Shown here: positions 44,861 through 52,830 of the stretch, one piece after another | Numbering within the stretch: the first letter of the stretch is position 1 | Layout: each line of letters starts with the position of its first letter | Source of the DNA: CANKJK01 sp040081715 | GTDB taxonomy: Bacteria > Acidobacteriota > Vicinamibacteria > Vicinamibacterales > UBA2999 | Direction of reading: 5' to 3' | Length of the DNA: 64,000 nt | NCBI GenBank assembly: GCA_040081715.1 | Contig: JBEBFY010000011.1 | Location: 53,886-117,885 of the forward strand | Translations under genes and position numbers: made by a program | Notes under the pieces: model-generated | Database searches by the model: none | What the model saw: only the letters and a program-made list of their open reading frames with translations | What the model was told of the DNA's origin: nothing

Positions 44861-46015
44861 ATGCGCATACTGATTGTTCACAATTCCTACCAGCAACGGG
44901 GCGGCGAAGACGCGGTGGTGGAGGCCGAGTCAGAGCTTCTGGCAGGGCATGGGCATGACGTCCAGCAGTTCACCCGGCACAACGACGAGCTCACTGGCCT
45001 GGGGCACGTGGACCAGGTTGCGCAGGCGCTCTGGTCTCGGCCGTCATCGAGGGCTCTCACCGATCTACTCGGAACCTTTCGACCCGATGTTATGCATGTG
45101 CATAACACGTGGCCGCTGATCTCGCCGTCGATCTACTGGGTGGCTGCACATGCACGCGTACCAGTGGTGCAGACGCTGCACAATTTCCGCCTGTTGTGCC
45201 CTGAGGCCAAGTTCCTGCGCGACGGCCGCGTGTGTGAGGACTGCCTGGGCCACCTACCGTGGCGCGGTGCCGTACGGGGCTGCTATCGAGGCTCCAAGGC
45301 ACAGAGCGCGGTGCTGGCGGGCATGTTGACGCTGCACCGGGCGATCGGCACCTACAGCCACAAGATCGCTCGGTATATCGCGTTGAATGAGTTCTGCCGC
45401 CGCAAGTTCATTGCAGGGGGCCTGCCGGCCGAGCGTATCGTGGTGAAGCCGAACTTTGTTGATTTTGGCGCTCCCACTGTTCAACCCCGGAATGGTTTCC
45501 TGTTCGTCGGGCGGCTGTCGGCGGAAAAGGGCGTGGTGTTGCTGGCGCGCGCTGCAGCAAGTGCCGGTGTCACGGTTCGAGTGGCCGGCACAGGTCCGGA
45601 TGCTGCACTGCTGCAGGGTGCGGCAGCGGTGAAAGAACTTGGCATACTGAACGGCAGCGAAGTATATGCAGAGATGGCCGGTGCCATGGCATTAGTGATG
45701 CCCAGCATCTGGCACGAACATTTCCCACGCACGCTGGTGGAGGCGTTTGCCAGTGGCCTGCCGGTGATTGCCAGCCGTATCGGGTCTTTGGCCGAGTTGG
45801 TGGACGACGGTGTGACCGGCCTGCTGTTCGAGCCCGGCAACGCGCCGGACCTGGCAGACAAGATGCGGTGGGCTCAGGCACACCCACAACAGATGGCGCA
45901 GATGGGCTTTCAGGCCCGCGCGCGGTACGACGCTGCATTCACGGCCGACCGCAACCACGACCAGTTGGTGGCCATCTACCAGGCAGCCATCAGCGAGGTG
46001 GCGGGAGTCGTATGA
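44861..46015 (+). CDS. Glycosyltransferase family 4
   Basis: 384 residues. MRILIVHNSYQQRGGEDAVV, VMHVHNTWPLISPSIYWVA, GFLFVGRLSAEKGVVLLARA and the donor site SIWHEHFPRTLVEAFASGLP define a GT-B retaining enzyme. A Cys-rich loop (VCEDCLGHLPW) is typical of this subgroup. It overlaps the polymerase gene start by ATGA. Predicted to extend the exopolysaccharide repeat unit. Confidence 0.9.
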   Translation: MRILIVHNSYQQRGGEDAVVEAESELLAGHGHDVQQFTRHNDELTGLGHVDQVAQALWSRPSSRALTDLLGTFRPDVMHVHNTWPLISPSIYWVAAHARVPVVQTLHNFRLLCPEAKFLRDGRVCEDCLGHLPWRGAVRGCYRGSKAQSAVLAGMLTLHRAIGTYSHKIARYIALNEFCRRKFIAGGLPAERIVVKPNFVDFGAPTVQPRNGFLFVGRLSAEKGVVLLARAAASAGVTVRVAGTGPDAALLQGAAAVKELGILNGSEVYAEMAGAMALVMPSIWHEHFPRTLVEAFASGLPVIASRIGSLAELVDDGVTGLLFEPGNAPDLADKMRWAQAHPQQMAQMGFQARARYDAAFTADRNHDQLVAIYQAAISEVAGVV

Positions 46016-47124
46016 CTTCCCTGTTCGGTCGGCTCCTCTTCAGAGACGTGGTGTTCTGGCTGAGCCTCGGCCTCACCATGATCGCCGTTGCGGTGCCACC
46101 GCTCCGCTACTCAATCTACGTCGTCCCCTTTCTCGTGGTACTTGCACTCCTTGGCGATGGTGACTTCCGGATCGGCGATGAACTCAAGCCTTTCCTCATC
46201 TTCATCTGCGCCGGCTTGGTGATGGCGCCGATGGCGACAGCCGAAGGCATGAAGGATGTCTTCTTCACTACGGCCGGCGTCTCAATTGCCCTGCTCATCA
46301 CCACGCCTGCCATGAAGACGCGACGACTGTTCGTCTGCACCTTAGCCACAGGACTCATCTATTTCACATTCTCTGGTGGCCTGAATCAGAGCGTGAGCCT
46401 GGACGTTGTCAACTCAACATCGCCCTTCGAATCAAACTTCGGCTTTCTTTTTGGCCTCCTCGCTGTGTTTGCGTTGATCGGGAACGACAAGTGGCTCTTT
46501 GGGATCTGCCTAGCGTTGTCCATCCTCGGGCTAAAACGAATCGCCGTGCTTGCCGCCCTGGTTGCAGCGCTCTTCTGGCTGATCGGTGAACGGAGGGGGA
46601 AATGGATACTGAATCCGCCCGTGATGATACTTGCCAACATCTCTGTCGCGGGCATCGCTGTGATGTACGGCGGCGGTCTCCTCGACGGCCCAATCCGGCA
46701 ACTCACAGGGCAGAGTGCAAACCAGCTGGGACAAGGGCGGCAGGCACTCCTATCAGTCCCGGCCCGTGAAATGATGCGGCGACCATTGGAGTTTGCCCTA
46801 ATTGGCGCGGGACCCGGTTCGACGTATGAGTTGTCGAGAGCAGGGACATCTGAGTTCTCCGGCAGAATCAATCTACACAGTGACATCCTCAAGGTTTTGT
46901 ACGAGTACGGGTTGCTGGTCTTTCTGTTGTTCATCGCCTCGATGTATCGCTCTTCTCGCTATGAGATGCGCGTCGCTTTCTTGTTTCTCAATGTCCTATT
47001 CGTCACAGACAACACGCTGATCTATGCGTCTGTTCTTTTTGTTTTCATGGTCGGCGCACGGCTCATGTCAGACCCGCCACCGTCTTCGTTGGCTGGTTCT
47101 ATGTCCAGCACGAGGTGGCGATGA
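46012..47124 (+). CDS. O-antigen ligase/polymerase-like membrane protein (Wzy candidate)
   Basis: 370 residues with roughly ten membrane helices and a large periplasmic loop (about 235-300: GPIRQLTGQSANQLGQGRQA, then GAGPGSTYE and the histidine-containing INLHSDILKVLYEYGLLVF). This Arg/His loop arrangement is typical of Wzy polymerases and WaaL ligases. With a flippase next door, polymerase is favoured. GC is much lower than in upstream genes (31 of 60 in 46321-46380), as often found for serotype-specific wzy genes. Confidence 0.72.
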   Translation: MTSLFGRLLFRDVVFWLSLGLTMIAVAVPPLRYSIYVVPFLVVLALLGDGDFRIGDELKPFLIFICAGLVMAPMATAEGMKDVFFTTAGVSIALLITTPAMKTRRLFVCTLATGLIYFTFSGGLNQSVSLDVVNSTSPFESNFGFLFGLLAVFALIGNDKWLFGICLALSILGLKRIAVLAALVAALFWLIGERRGKWILNPPVMILANISVAGIAVMYGGGLLDGPIRQLTGQSANQLGQGRQALLSVPAREMMRRPLEFALIGAGPGSTYELSRAGTSEFSGRINLHSDILKVLYEYGLLVFLLFIASMYRSSRYEMRVAFLFLNVLFVTDNTLIYASVLFVFMVGARLMSDPPPSSLAGSMSSTRWR

Positions 47125-47223
47125 GCATTACAAGCGGCTCGCAGAGCGAGAGTCCGTACTCCGCGTTACGAGGCACACAAAGGCCACGGACACGCGGCTG
47201 AGCTTATACACGACAGACAGATT

Positions 47224-48588
47224 GTGAATCGATTACCAGGCGGAAGACATCAGCGTGCTGCTGTCACCAGGTCGTGGGCCGTTCGCTTTCCTGCCCGTGC
47301 GAAGGCGCTGTTTACCCGCGACGGCGCCGTCAGGCGTCTGCACGGATCCGTCAGAACGTGGGCATTGCTGTCCGTCGTGGCGACACGGGGCGCCGGGTTC
47401 GCCCTCAGCTTCTTCGTGTCTCGCCATCTTGGCATCGAGATCCTCGGCTCGTATACCGCAACACTCAACACTGCATCGTCGGTGGTATCCCCGTTCGCGA
47501 GCGTGGTTGGCAATAACACAAACATGCTGGCGGCGGCCCACAGACTCAATGCGCATACGTATGTCCGTGTGGCGCGGGCGAGCGCGACACTCACGGTGGG
47601 GCTCTCTCTTCTTGCCTGTGTCGTGTTTCTCGCCATCAACCCGTCACGCTCTGGCAACGGGTCGGACGTCGGGGTTGCGTGGATTGTGATCGGTGGGGCC
47701 AGCGTCATCCTCGGACAGGCTGTGTTCGCGGTGATCCAAGGCTGCCTCTATGGAGACGGGCGCTCCATTCCTGCGGCTCGTGTGTCAGTTGGAGTCGCGC
47801 TGGCCGTCGCTCTCAGTTCAATTGTTATCGTGCCATGGGCCGGCCTGAGGGGCGCGTTTGCACTGCTGGTAGCACTGTCCCTCATGCCGAGCGCAATTGT
47901 GGCTTCAGGCGTCTTTCTGTTTCGCGAAGCCACAGAGCCTGAGTCCTTAGCCGTCTGGAGAGAAACGTGGGACCAGTTTGTTGTCAGTAGCTCCAGCATG
48001 CTGGCGACGGCTGTTGAGAACGGGGTTGGTTGGGCCTGCACTGTCTACTTCGTTCAGCAGGTCTTCGGAATGGAGGGTGTCGGCCTTTTGGGGATTGCCG
48101 GACAATGGCAAACGGCCATGTTGCTGCCGACGATGAGCTGGGGTGGCGCAAATCTAAAGACCCTGAGTGATACCGTAGCAACGGGCGAGGCGCCTGCTGT
48201 GTTCGCGGCCATGAGTGGTCTTATCAAGAGGAACGTGCTTGCCACTGCCGTGCTTGGGGCGATCGTGTCTCTCTGCTCCGGCTACCTCGCCTCGGCCTAT
48301 CGATTGAGCGACAGTGGTCTGGCTGGATTGATCTGCTTCAATGCGGTTGTGGCGCTGACCAGAGCGGCTGGCGGCGTCCCCGAACTGCTCATGGTGTGCC
48401 TGCGCCAGCAGCGTCTATGGCTTGTGTTTTCTCTGGTCGCATCTGCGGTGCAAGCTACGATCACTGTCGTGTGGGCCAGCCACGGACTATGGGTCGTGGT
48501 GCTTGGAGTCATAGGCGCCAGCGTAACGCGGGGTCTTTTGTGCCTGATCGTGCTGCCTGGTCTCGTGCGCACTGGCACACGACGTTGA
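47224..48588 (+). CDS. Polysaccharide flippase (Wzx-like)
   Basis: 454 residues from GTG 47224. About twelve hydrophobic helices, beginning LLSVVATRGAGFALSFFVSR and HLGIEILGSYTATLNTASSV, match the MATE/PST fold of repeat-unit flippases. A basic N-terminal tail of ~45 residues suggests that the true start could be a downstream in-frame codon. It lies 99 bases after the polymerase gene. It would move lipid-linked repeat units to the periplasmic face. Confidence 0.82.
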   Translation: MNRLPGGRHQRAAVTRSWAVRFPARAKALFTRDGAVRRLHGSVRTWALLSVVATRGAGFALSFFVSRHLGIEILGSYTATLNTASSVVSPFASVVGNNTNMLAAAHRLNAHTYVRVARASATLTVGLSLLACVVFLAINPSRSGNGSDVGVAWIVIGGASVILGQAVFAVIQGCLYGDGRSIPAARVSVGVALAVALSSIVIVPWAGLRGAFALLVALSLMPSAIVASGVFLFREATEPESLAVWRETWDQFVVSSSSMLATAVENGVGWACTVYFVQQVFGMEGVGLLGIAGQWQTAMLLPTMSWGGANLKTLSDTVATGEAPAVFAAMSGLIKRNVLATAVLGAIVSLCSGYLASAYRLSDSGLAGLICFNAVVALTRAAGGVPELLMVCLRQQRLWLVFSLVASAVQATITVVWASHGLWVVVLGVIGASVTRGLLCLIVLPGLVRTGTRR

Positions 48589-48660
48589 GCGCGCAGCGCG
48601 GCCACAGACTCTCCTTCGCAATGGTCCGAGAAGACCGGTCCTCTCAGGGTTGAACCAGAG

Positions 48661-49809
48661 ATGAAGCGCCTGGCAGTCTTTGACTATAACGTTACGGCGA
48701 TGAGCCCTATTGGCAGTTGCGTGCGAGCCGAAGTGGGCGGCATTTGTGATGAGTTTGATGTCACGGTGTTTGCTCACCACTTTGAGAACCCGCGGCCGGA
48801 TCGCATTCGGTGGGTACGCGTACCGTGTCCCTCTTGGCCACTGATCTTTCGTGAATGGGTATTTGCACTTCTCTCGCCACTTCTTCTCAGACGAGAAGTG
48901 CTATTGAGAGGTCCGTTCGACATAATCCAGGCGACGGAAGGACAGTTCACCGGTTGCGACATCTGTTATGCACAGTTCTGTCATCGCGCCTATATGCGCA
49001 ATCAGTGGCGGATTGCAGGTGACAAGGGACTGCGCCGGATCGCTCGCTGGATTGGACATACACGCAACGCGCATCGCGAGCGCTTGTCGTTTAGCCATGC
49101 GAAGGCCGTGGTCGTCCCCTCAAAGGGTCTTGAGCAAGAAGTGCTTCGGGTATACCCCTTCCTCTCGGGGAAGATCGTCAACATCCCCAATGCCGTAGAT
49201 GTCGAGCGGTTCGCACGTCCAGCCGATTGCGACGTGGCGGAATTGCGGCGGGGGTGGAGCTTCACACCTGACCATGCGGTGATCGTATTCGTAGCCTTAG
49301 GCGACTTCGGGCGCAAAGGGCTTCGAGTCTTGCTGGAAGGTGCCAGCATGGTTGCATCGGAGCGACTGAGGATCCTGGTCGTGGGTGGCAGCGAGGGAGA
49401 GATAGGTGAATACGAGCAGATCGCTGACAGCTTAGGAATCAAGAAGAAGGTCTACTTCAGCGGCCTCACGAAGGATATTCGCCCCTTCCTTTGGGCTTCA
49501 GATGTATTTGCTTTCCCAACCGCGTACGAAACCTTCTCTCTGGTCGCATTCCAGGCTGCAGCCGCTGGGTTGCCGCTCATGGTCACTCCGGTCTACGGCA
49601 TCGAAGACTTGATTAGGCATGGAGTCAATGGCTGGTCTATCGAGAGAACGCCTGAATCTATCAAGCACGCGGTCGAGGCAGCACTTGGTGATCGAGCGCG
49701 TCTCGTCGCAATGGGCAAGGTTGCGCAGTTGGAGGCACAGAAATACGACGTTGCGGGGTTCCCTGATTCATGGATGCGATTGTTGCGGCAGATGCACAGC
49801 GAGAGGTAG
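48661..49809 (+). CDS. Glycosyltransferase family 4
   Basis: 382 residues. KAVVVPSKGLEQEVLRVYPF, VIFVALGDFGRKGLRVLLEG, LRILVVGGSEGEI and the donor site FAFPTAYETFSLVAFQAAAA indicate a GT-B enzyme. GC is low (31 of 60 in 48661-48720), like the flippase and polymerase, so it probably arrived with them. Confidence 0.88.
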   Translation: MKRLAVFDYNVTAMSPIGSCVRAEVGGICDEFDVTVFAHHFENPRPDRIRWVRVPCPSWPLIFREWVFALLSPLLLRREVLLRGPFDIIQATEGQFTGCDICYAQFCHRAYMRNQWRIAGDKGLRRIARWIGHTRNAHRERLSFSHAKAVVVPSKGLEQEVLRVYPFLSGKIVNIPNAVDVERFARPADCDVAELRRGWSFTPDHAVIVFVALGDFGRKGLRVLLEGASMVASERLRILVVGGSEGEIGEYEQIADSLGIKKKVYFSGLTKDIRPFLWASDVFAFPTAYETFSLVAFQAAAAGLPLMVTPVYGIEDLIRHGVNGWSIERTPESIKHAVEAALGDRARLVAMGKVAQLEAQKYDVAGFPDSWMRLLRQMHSER

Positions 49810-49852
49810 GGAACCTCAGTGGGCCTCTGGTGGACACTGACGTCAGCATGAC

Positions 49853-51109
49853 TTGCGAACCGCACGGAACCGAGCGAGTCCAGTGATCGAGGGGCGACCA
49901 GAGGATGCGCGGATCGTCGACAGCGGAGCGATCGGCGAGAGGGTAGACGCCCGGGTTGTACTCCTGACGAACTTTGTTCCGCCGTATCGACTGCCGGTGT
50001 TCGAGGCGCTGAACGACCGCGTCTCCAGTCTGACCGTTCTGGTCTCGACGCCCATGGAAGGCAATCGGAGCTGGAAGCCCGCATTCGGCCACCTCGACGT
50101 CCGCGTCCAAAAGACAATCACCCTTTCTCGCCGCTCGCGTCACCCCGCGGGTTTCTCTGACTTGAGTTACCTCCATGTGCCGTGGGGCCTGATCCGGCAA
50201 CTTCACAGCTTGCGGCCAGACGTCGTCATCTCTGGTGAGCTGGGCACTCGAACATTGCTGAGCGCGCTCTACTGCTTTCTCGCGAAGCGACCCCCGCTCA
50301 TCGTGTGGGCCACTCTCTCCGAGCGCACGGAGCAGGGACGCGGCTGCGTCCGGCGCACGATCCGGCGGTGGATTCTGCGGCGAGCTGACCGCGTCATCGT
50401 CAACGGCGCGAGTGGCGAACGGTACGTGCTTGGGTACGGCGTGCCGGCGAATCGGATCGACCACATCCCGTACGTGTCGCGGTCCGAACACGGAGAGGCC
50501 GACGCCAGGCCCAGAGCTTTGGGTCCTGTACGAAACCTGCTGTTCGTCGGGCAGTTGACCGAGCGCAAGGGACTGGCGCAATACCTGAGCGCCCTCGATG
50601 CCTGGGCGCGCTCACACCCATTCGAAGACATCACGCTTACGGTGGTGGGCTCCGGCCCGCAGCGTGAGGCGATCGAGCATTTCCGTCCCGGCGGTCGTTT
50701 AGTCATTGAGGTCCTCGGCGACCGGCATCCAGGCGCGCTTTCTGCGTTCTACGCTCGGGCGGACGCCCTCGTGTTCCCCACGCTCGCGGACGAATGGGGG
50801 CTCGTGGTCAATGAGGCGCTCGCCGCCGGCGTTCCCGTGATCGGCAGCATTCATAGCCAGGCGATCGAAGAACTGTGCGAGGAAGGGAAGACGGGGTGGA
50901 GATTCGATCCTGAGAGCAGGACGTCCACTCTCTCGGCCATTGAGAAAGCCCTCACGACGACTGCGAACGATCTAGCCGCGATGCGCAAGTCCGCCAGAGC
51001 AAGGGTAGCTCGCCTTACTCCTGAGTGGGCGGCCGGGCGTCTCGTCGCTTCCATGCGCACGGCACTCGCGGAGCGGGACAGTTCGGTGGTCGGAGGCTCA
51101 GTGCCGTAG
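49853..51109 (+). CDS. Glycosyltransferase family 4; start uncertain
   Basis: 418 residues if TTG 49853 is used; GTG 49883 or a codon nearer the fold start (VVLLTNFVPPYRLPVFEALN) may be the real start. NLLFVGQLTERKGLAQYLSA, GSGPQREAI and the donor site FPTLADEWGLVVNEALAAGV show a GT-B fold. It is the last plus-strand gene of the exopolysaccharide operon; its end is 33 bases from the convergent oxidoreductase. Confidence 0.85.
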   Translation: MRTARNRASPVIEGRPEDARIVDSGAIGERVDARVVLLTNFVPPYRLPVFEALNDRVSSLTVLVSTPMEGNRSWKPAFGHLDVRVQKTITLSRRSRHPAGFSDLSYLHVPWGLIRQLHSLRPDVVISGELGTRTLLSALYCFLAKRPPLIVWATLSERTEQGRGCVRRTIRRWILRRADRVIVNGASGERYVLGYGVPANRIDHIPYVSRSEHGEADARPRALGPVRNLLFVGQLTERKGLAQYLSALDAWARSHPFEDITLTVVGSGPQREAIEHFRPGGRLVIEVLGDRHPGALSAFYARADALVFPTLADEWGLVVNEALAAGVPVIGSIHSQAIEELCEEGKTGWRFDPESRTSTLSAIEKALTTTANDLAAMRKSARARVARLTPEWAAGRLVASMRTALAERDSSVVGGSVP

Positions 51110-51141
51110 GGCCGAGAGAAGTAGTTCGACGAACTCCACAG

Positions 51142-52713
51142 TCATCTGCTGTCCTTGGCGAGGTGGTCGGCGAGCCGGAAGCAGCAGGCCATCGCATTGT
51201 ATGTAGGGTTTGAAAAACTGCCAGTTGGAAACACGCTTGTGGAGCCAACGTAAAGATTGTCAATGCCGTGAACGCGGCAATCGGTGTTGACCACGCCATC
51301 TCCAGGACTCTGACTCATTCGAGTGGTTCCCATCGGGTGATGGCCGCCGCCGGCCACCTCGTCCAGACGAGAAGGGTCGCCAGGAACAAAGAACTGGCCC
51401 AGATCCAACTTCGCAAGTCCCAATCGTCGGAACTCCTCATCTATCGATCGAACAAAGATATCGATCGTCCTTGCCTCGAGGCCTGTCAGTCGCCAGTCGA
51501 TGTCGGCTTTCTGAAAACCCAGTCGGTCTCTATCTTGACTTAGTCGTATCCGGCTGTTGGGATTCGGTTCGGTTTCGCATTGAATGCCGAGGTACAGTTC
51601 CGATCGGCTGGGGAACGTCACTCTACCCTGGACAACTCGACTCCAAAGAATTCTGGCGAGCTCGCCGGAACCCTTCACTGCTCCCAGGCTTGCCTTCACA
51701 AGCTGAGAGCGTGCGACTGGTTTCCTGACCGCGTTGACCAGGACTTGTGCCGACTTCAGCGGAGAGCGTTCGTCTGGCCTGGTGGTGACATCGCAAGCCA
51801 CGTGAAGTATCTGATGCTTCTCTTGAAATCGTCTACTCGTCACGATTTTTGGGCACATCTTCACGCCGGATCGGATCAGAGTGCCAAAGTGCTGAGTGAA
51901 ACGATCTCGACTCGTGGGCACGATGGGTGCGGCTCTCATGTGGAGGTGATCCTGAAAGCAACGGCCAACCCAATCCCCTTCGTTTCCGAGTCCTGCTGAC
52001 ACCGTCTGATTCGAACACAAGAGCAGGCGCGCGTTCTCGATGGCGCCACAGCACATCACAAAGTAGCGGGCCTGAATGCGGGCGCTCTTTCCTTCGAGGG
52101 TTGCGACATTAAGAGAAGCCACTCTCGATCCAGACGGGTTGACGTCGAAGTAGGTGGCGTTGGCGTTGACAAAGACTTGAAGGCGGCCGGAAGTCTTGAG
52201 AAAGGATCCGTACTTGTTGGCCAGATTTGGTTGTGCGCTGAATTGCGAATAAATGAAATGAAAACTCTCGGGGTCAAGGAAAGGCGGCGGCGGTCCAACC
52301 CATGTCCGCTCATCGTGGCTGGAATGAGGGATTCCCATGAAATCGTCGACTCTCGGAAAATACGGCTGGAGATGATCCAAAGTGAGTGGCCACCCGCTGT
52401 GTGACACCCACTGCCGTGCTTCGAAGTCCAGCGGGAGAAAGGGGCTGGCCTGCCCTCCCCACAGTGTCGTGGTCCCTCCGAGGACGCGCGCTCGCCCTTC
52501 ATCGAACGCGTATCTGAGTCCAGAGACCGAGCACTGGTAGAGTGAGCGTGACTCTGCCGAGTACGAATAGCCCCCTCCTTCAATCATGATGATTGTGAAG
52601 TTGGTCTTGGAAAGTGCGACAGCGGTGGCGATACCCGTGGCGCCGGCACCGACGATGCAAACGTCAGCGCGCAGAGGCTGCTCGGAATCGTAGTGACGAA
52701 AGTCACTGATCAT
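51142..52713 (-). CDS. GMC-family FAD-dependent oxidoreductase
   Basis: 523 residues. N-terminal FAD-binding ADVCIVGAGATGIATAVALS, an ARVLGGTTTLWGGQASPF region, and the C-terminal catalytic segment AGGGHHPMGTTRMS followed by VNTDCRVHGIDNLYVGSTSV. GMC enzymes oxidise alcohol groups of sugars, sterols or choline using FAD. Its place beside an exopolysaccharide operon suggests a sugar substrate (inference). GC is low (31 of 60 in 51841-51900). Confidence 0.87.
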   Translation of the reverse strand: MISDFRHYDSEQPLRADVCIVGAGATGIATAVALSKTNFTIIMIEGGGYSYSAESRSLYQCSVSGLRYAFDEGRARVLGGTTTLWGGQASPFLPLDFEARQWVSHSGWPLTLDHLQPYFPRVDDFMGIPHSSHDERTWVGPPPPFLDPESFHFIYSQFSAQPNLANKYGSFLKTSGRLQVFVNANATYFDVNPSGSRVASLNVATLEGKSARIQARYFVMCCGAIENARLLLCSNQTVSAGLGNEGDWVGRCFQDHLHMRAAPIVPTSRDRFTQHFGTLIRSGVKMCPKIVTSRRFQEKHQILHVACDVTTRPDERSPLKSAQVLVNAVRKPVARSQLVKASLGAVKGSGELARILWSRVVQGRVTFPSRSELYLGIQCETEPNPNSRIRLSQDRDRLGFQKADIDWRLTGLEARTIDIFVRSIDEEFRRLGLAKLDLGQFFVPGDPSRLDEVAGGGHHPMGTTRMSQSPGDGVVNTDCRVHGIDNLYVGSTSVFPTGSFSNPTYNAMACCFRLADHLAKDSR

Positions 52714-52830
52714 ATGGTCCCGTCGTCACAAAATGGTATCGCAGTCTATCGCGGGGGCTGAGTGGTTCTTGGTTCTTGAGACCAGCGGTGAGCCTTGCGA
52801 CACATCAGGCCGATCAGCCAGGTGACTACA

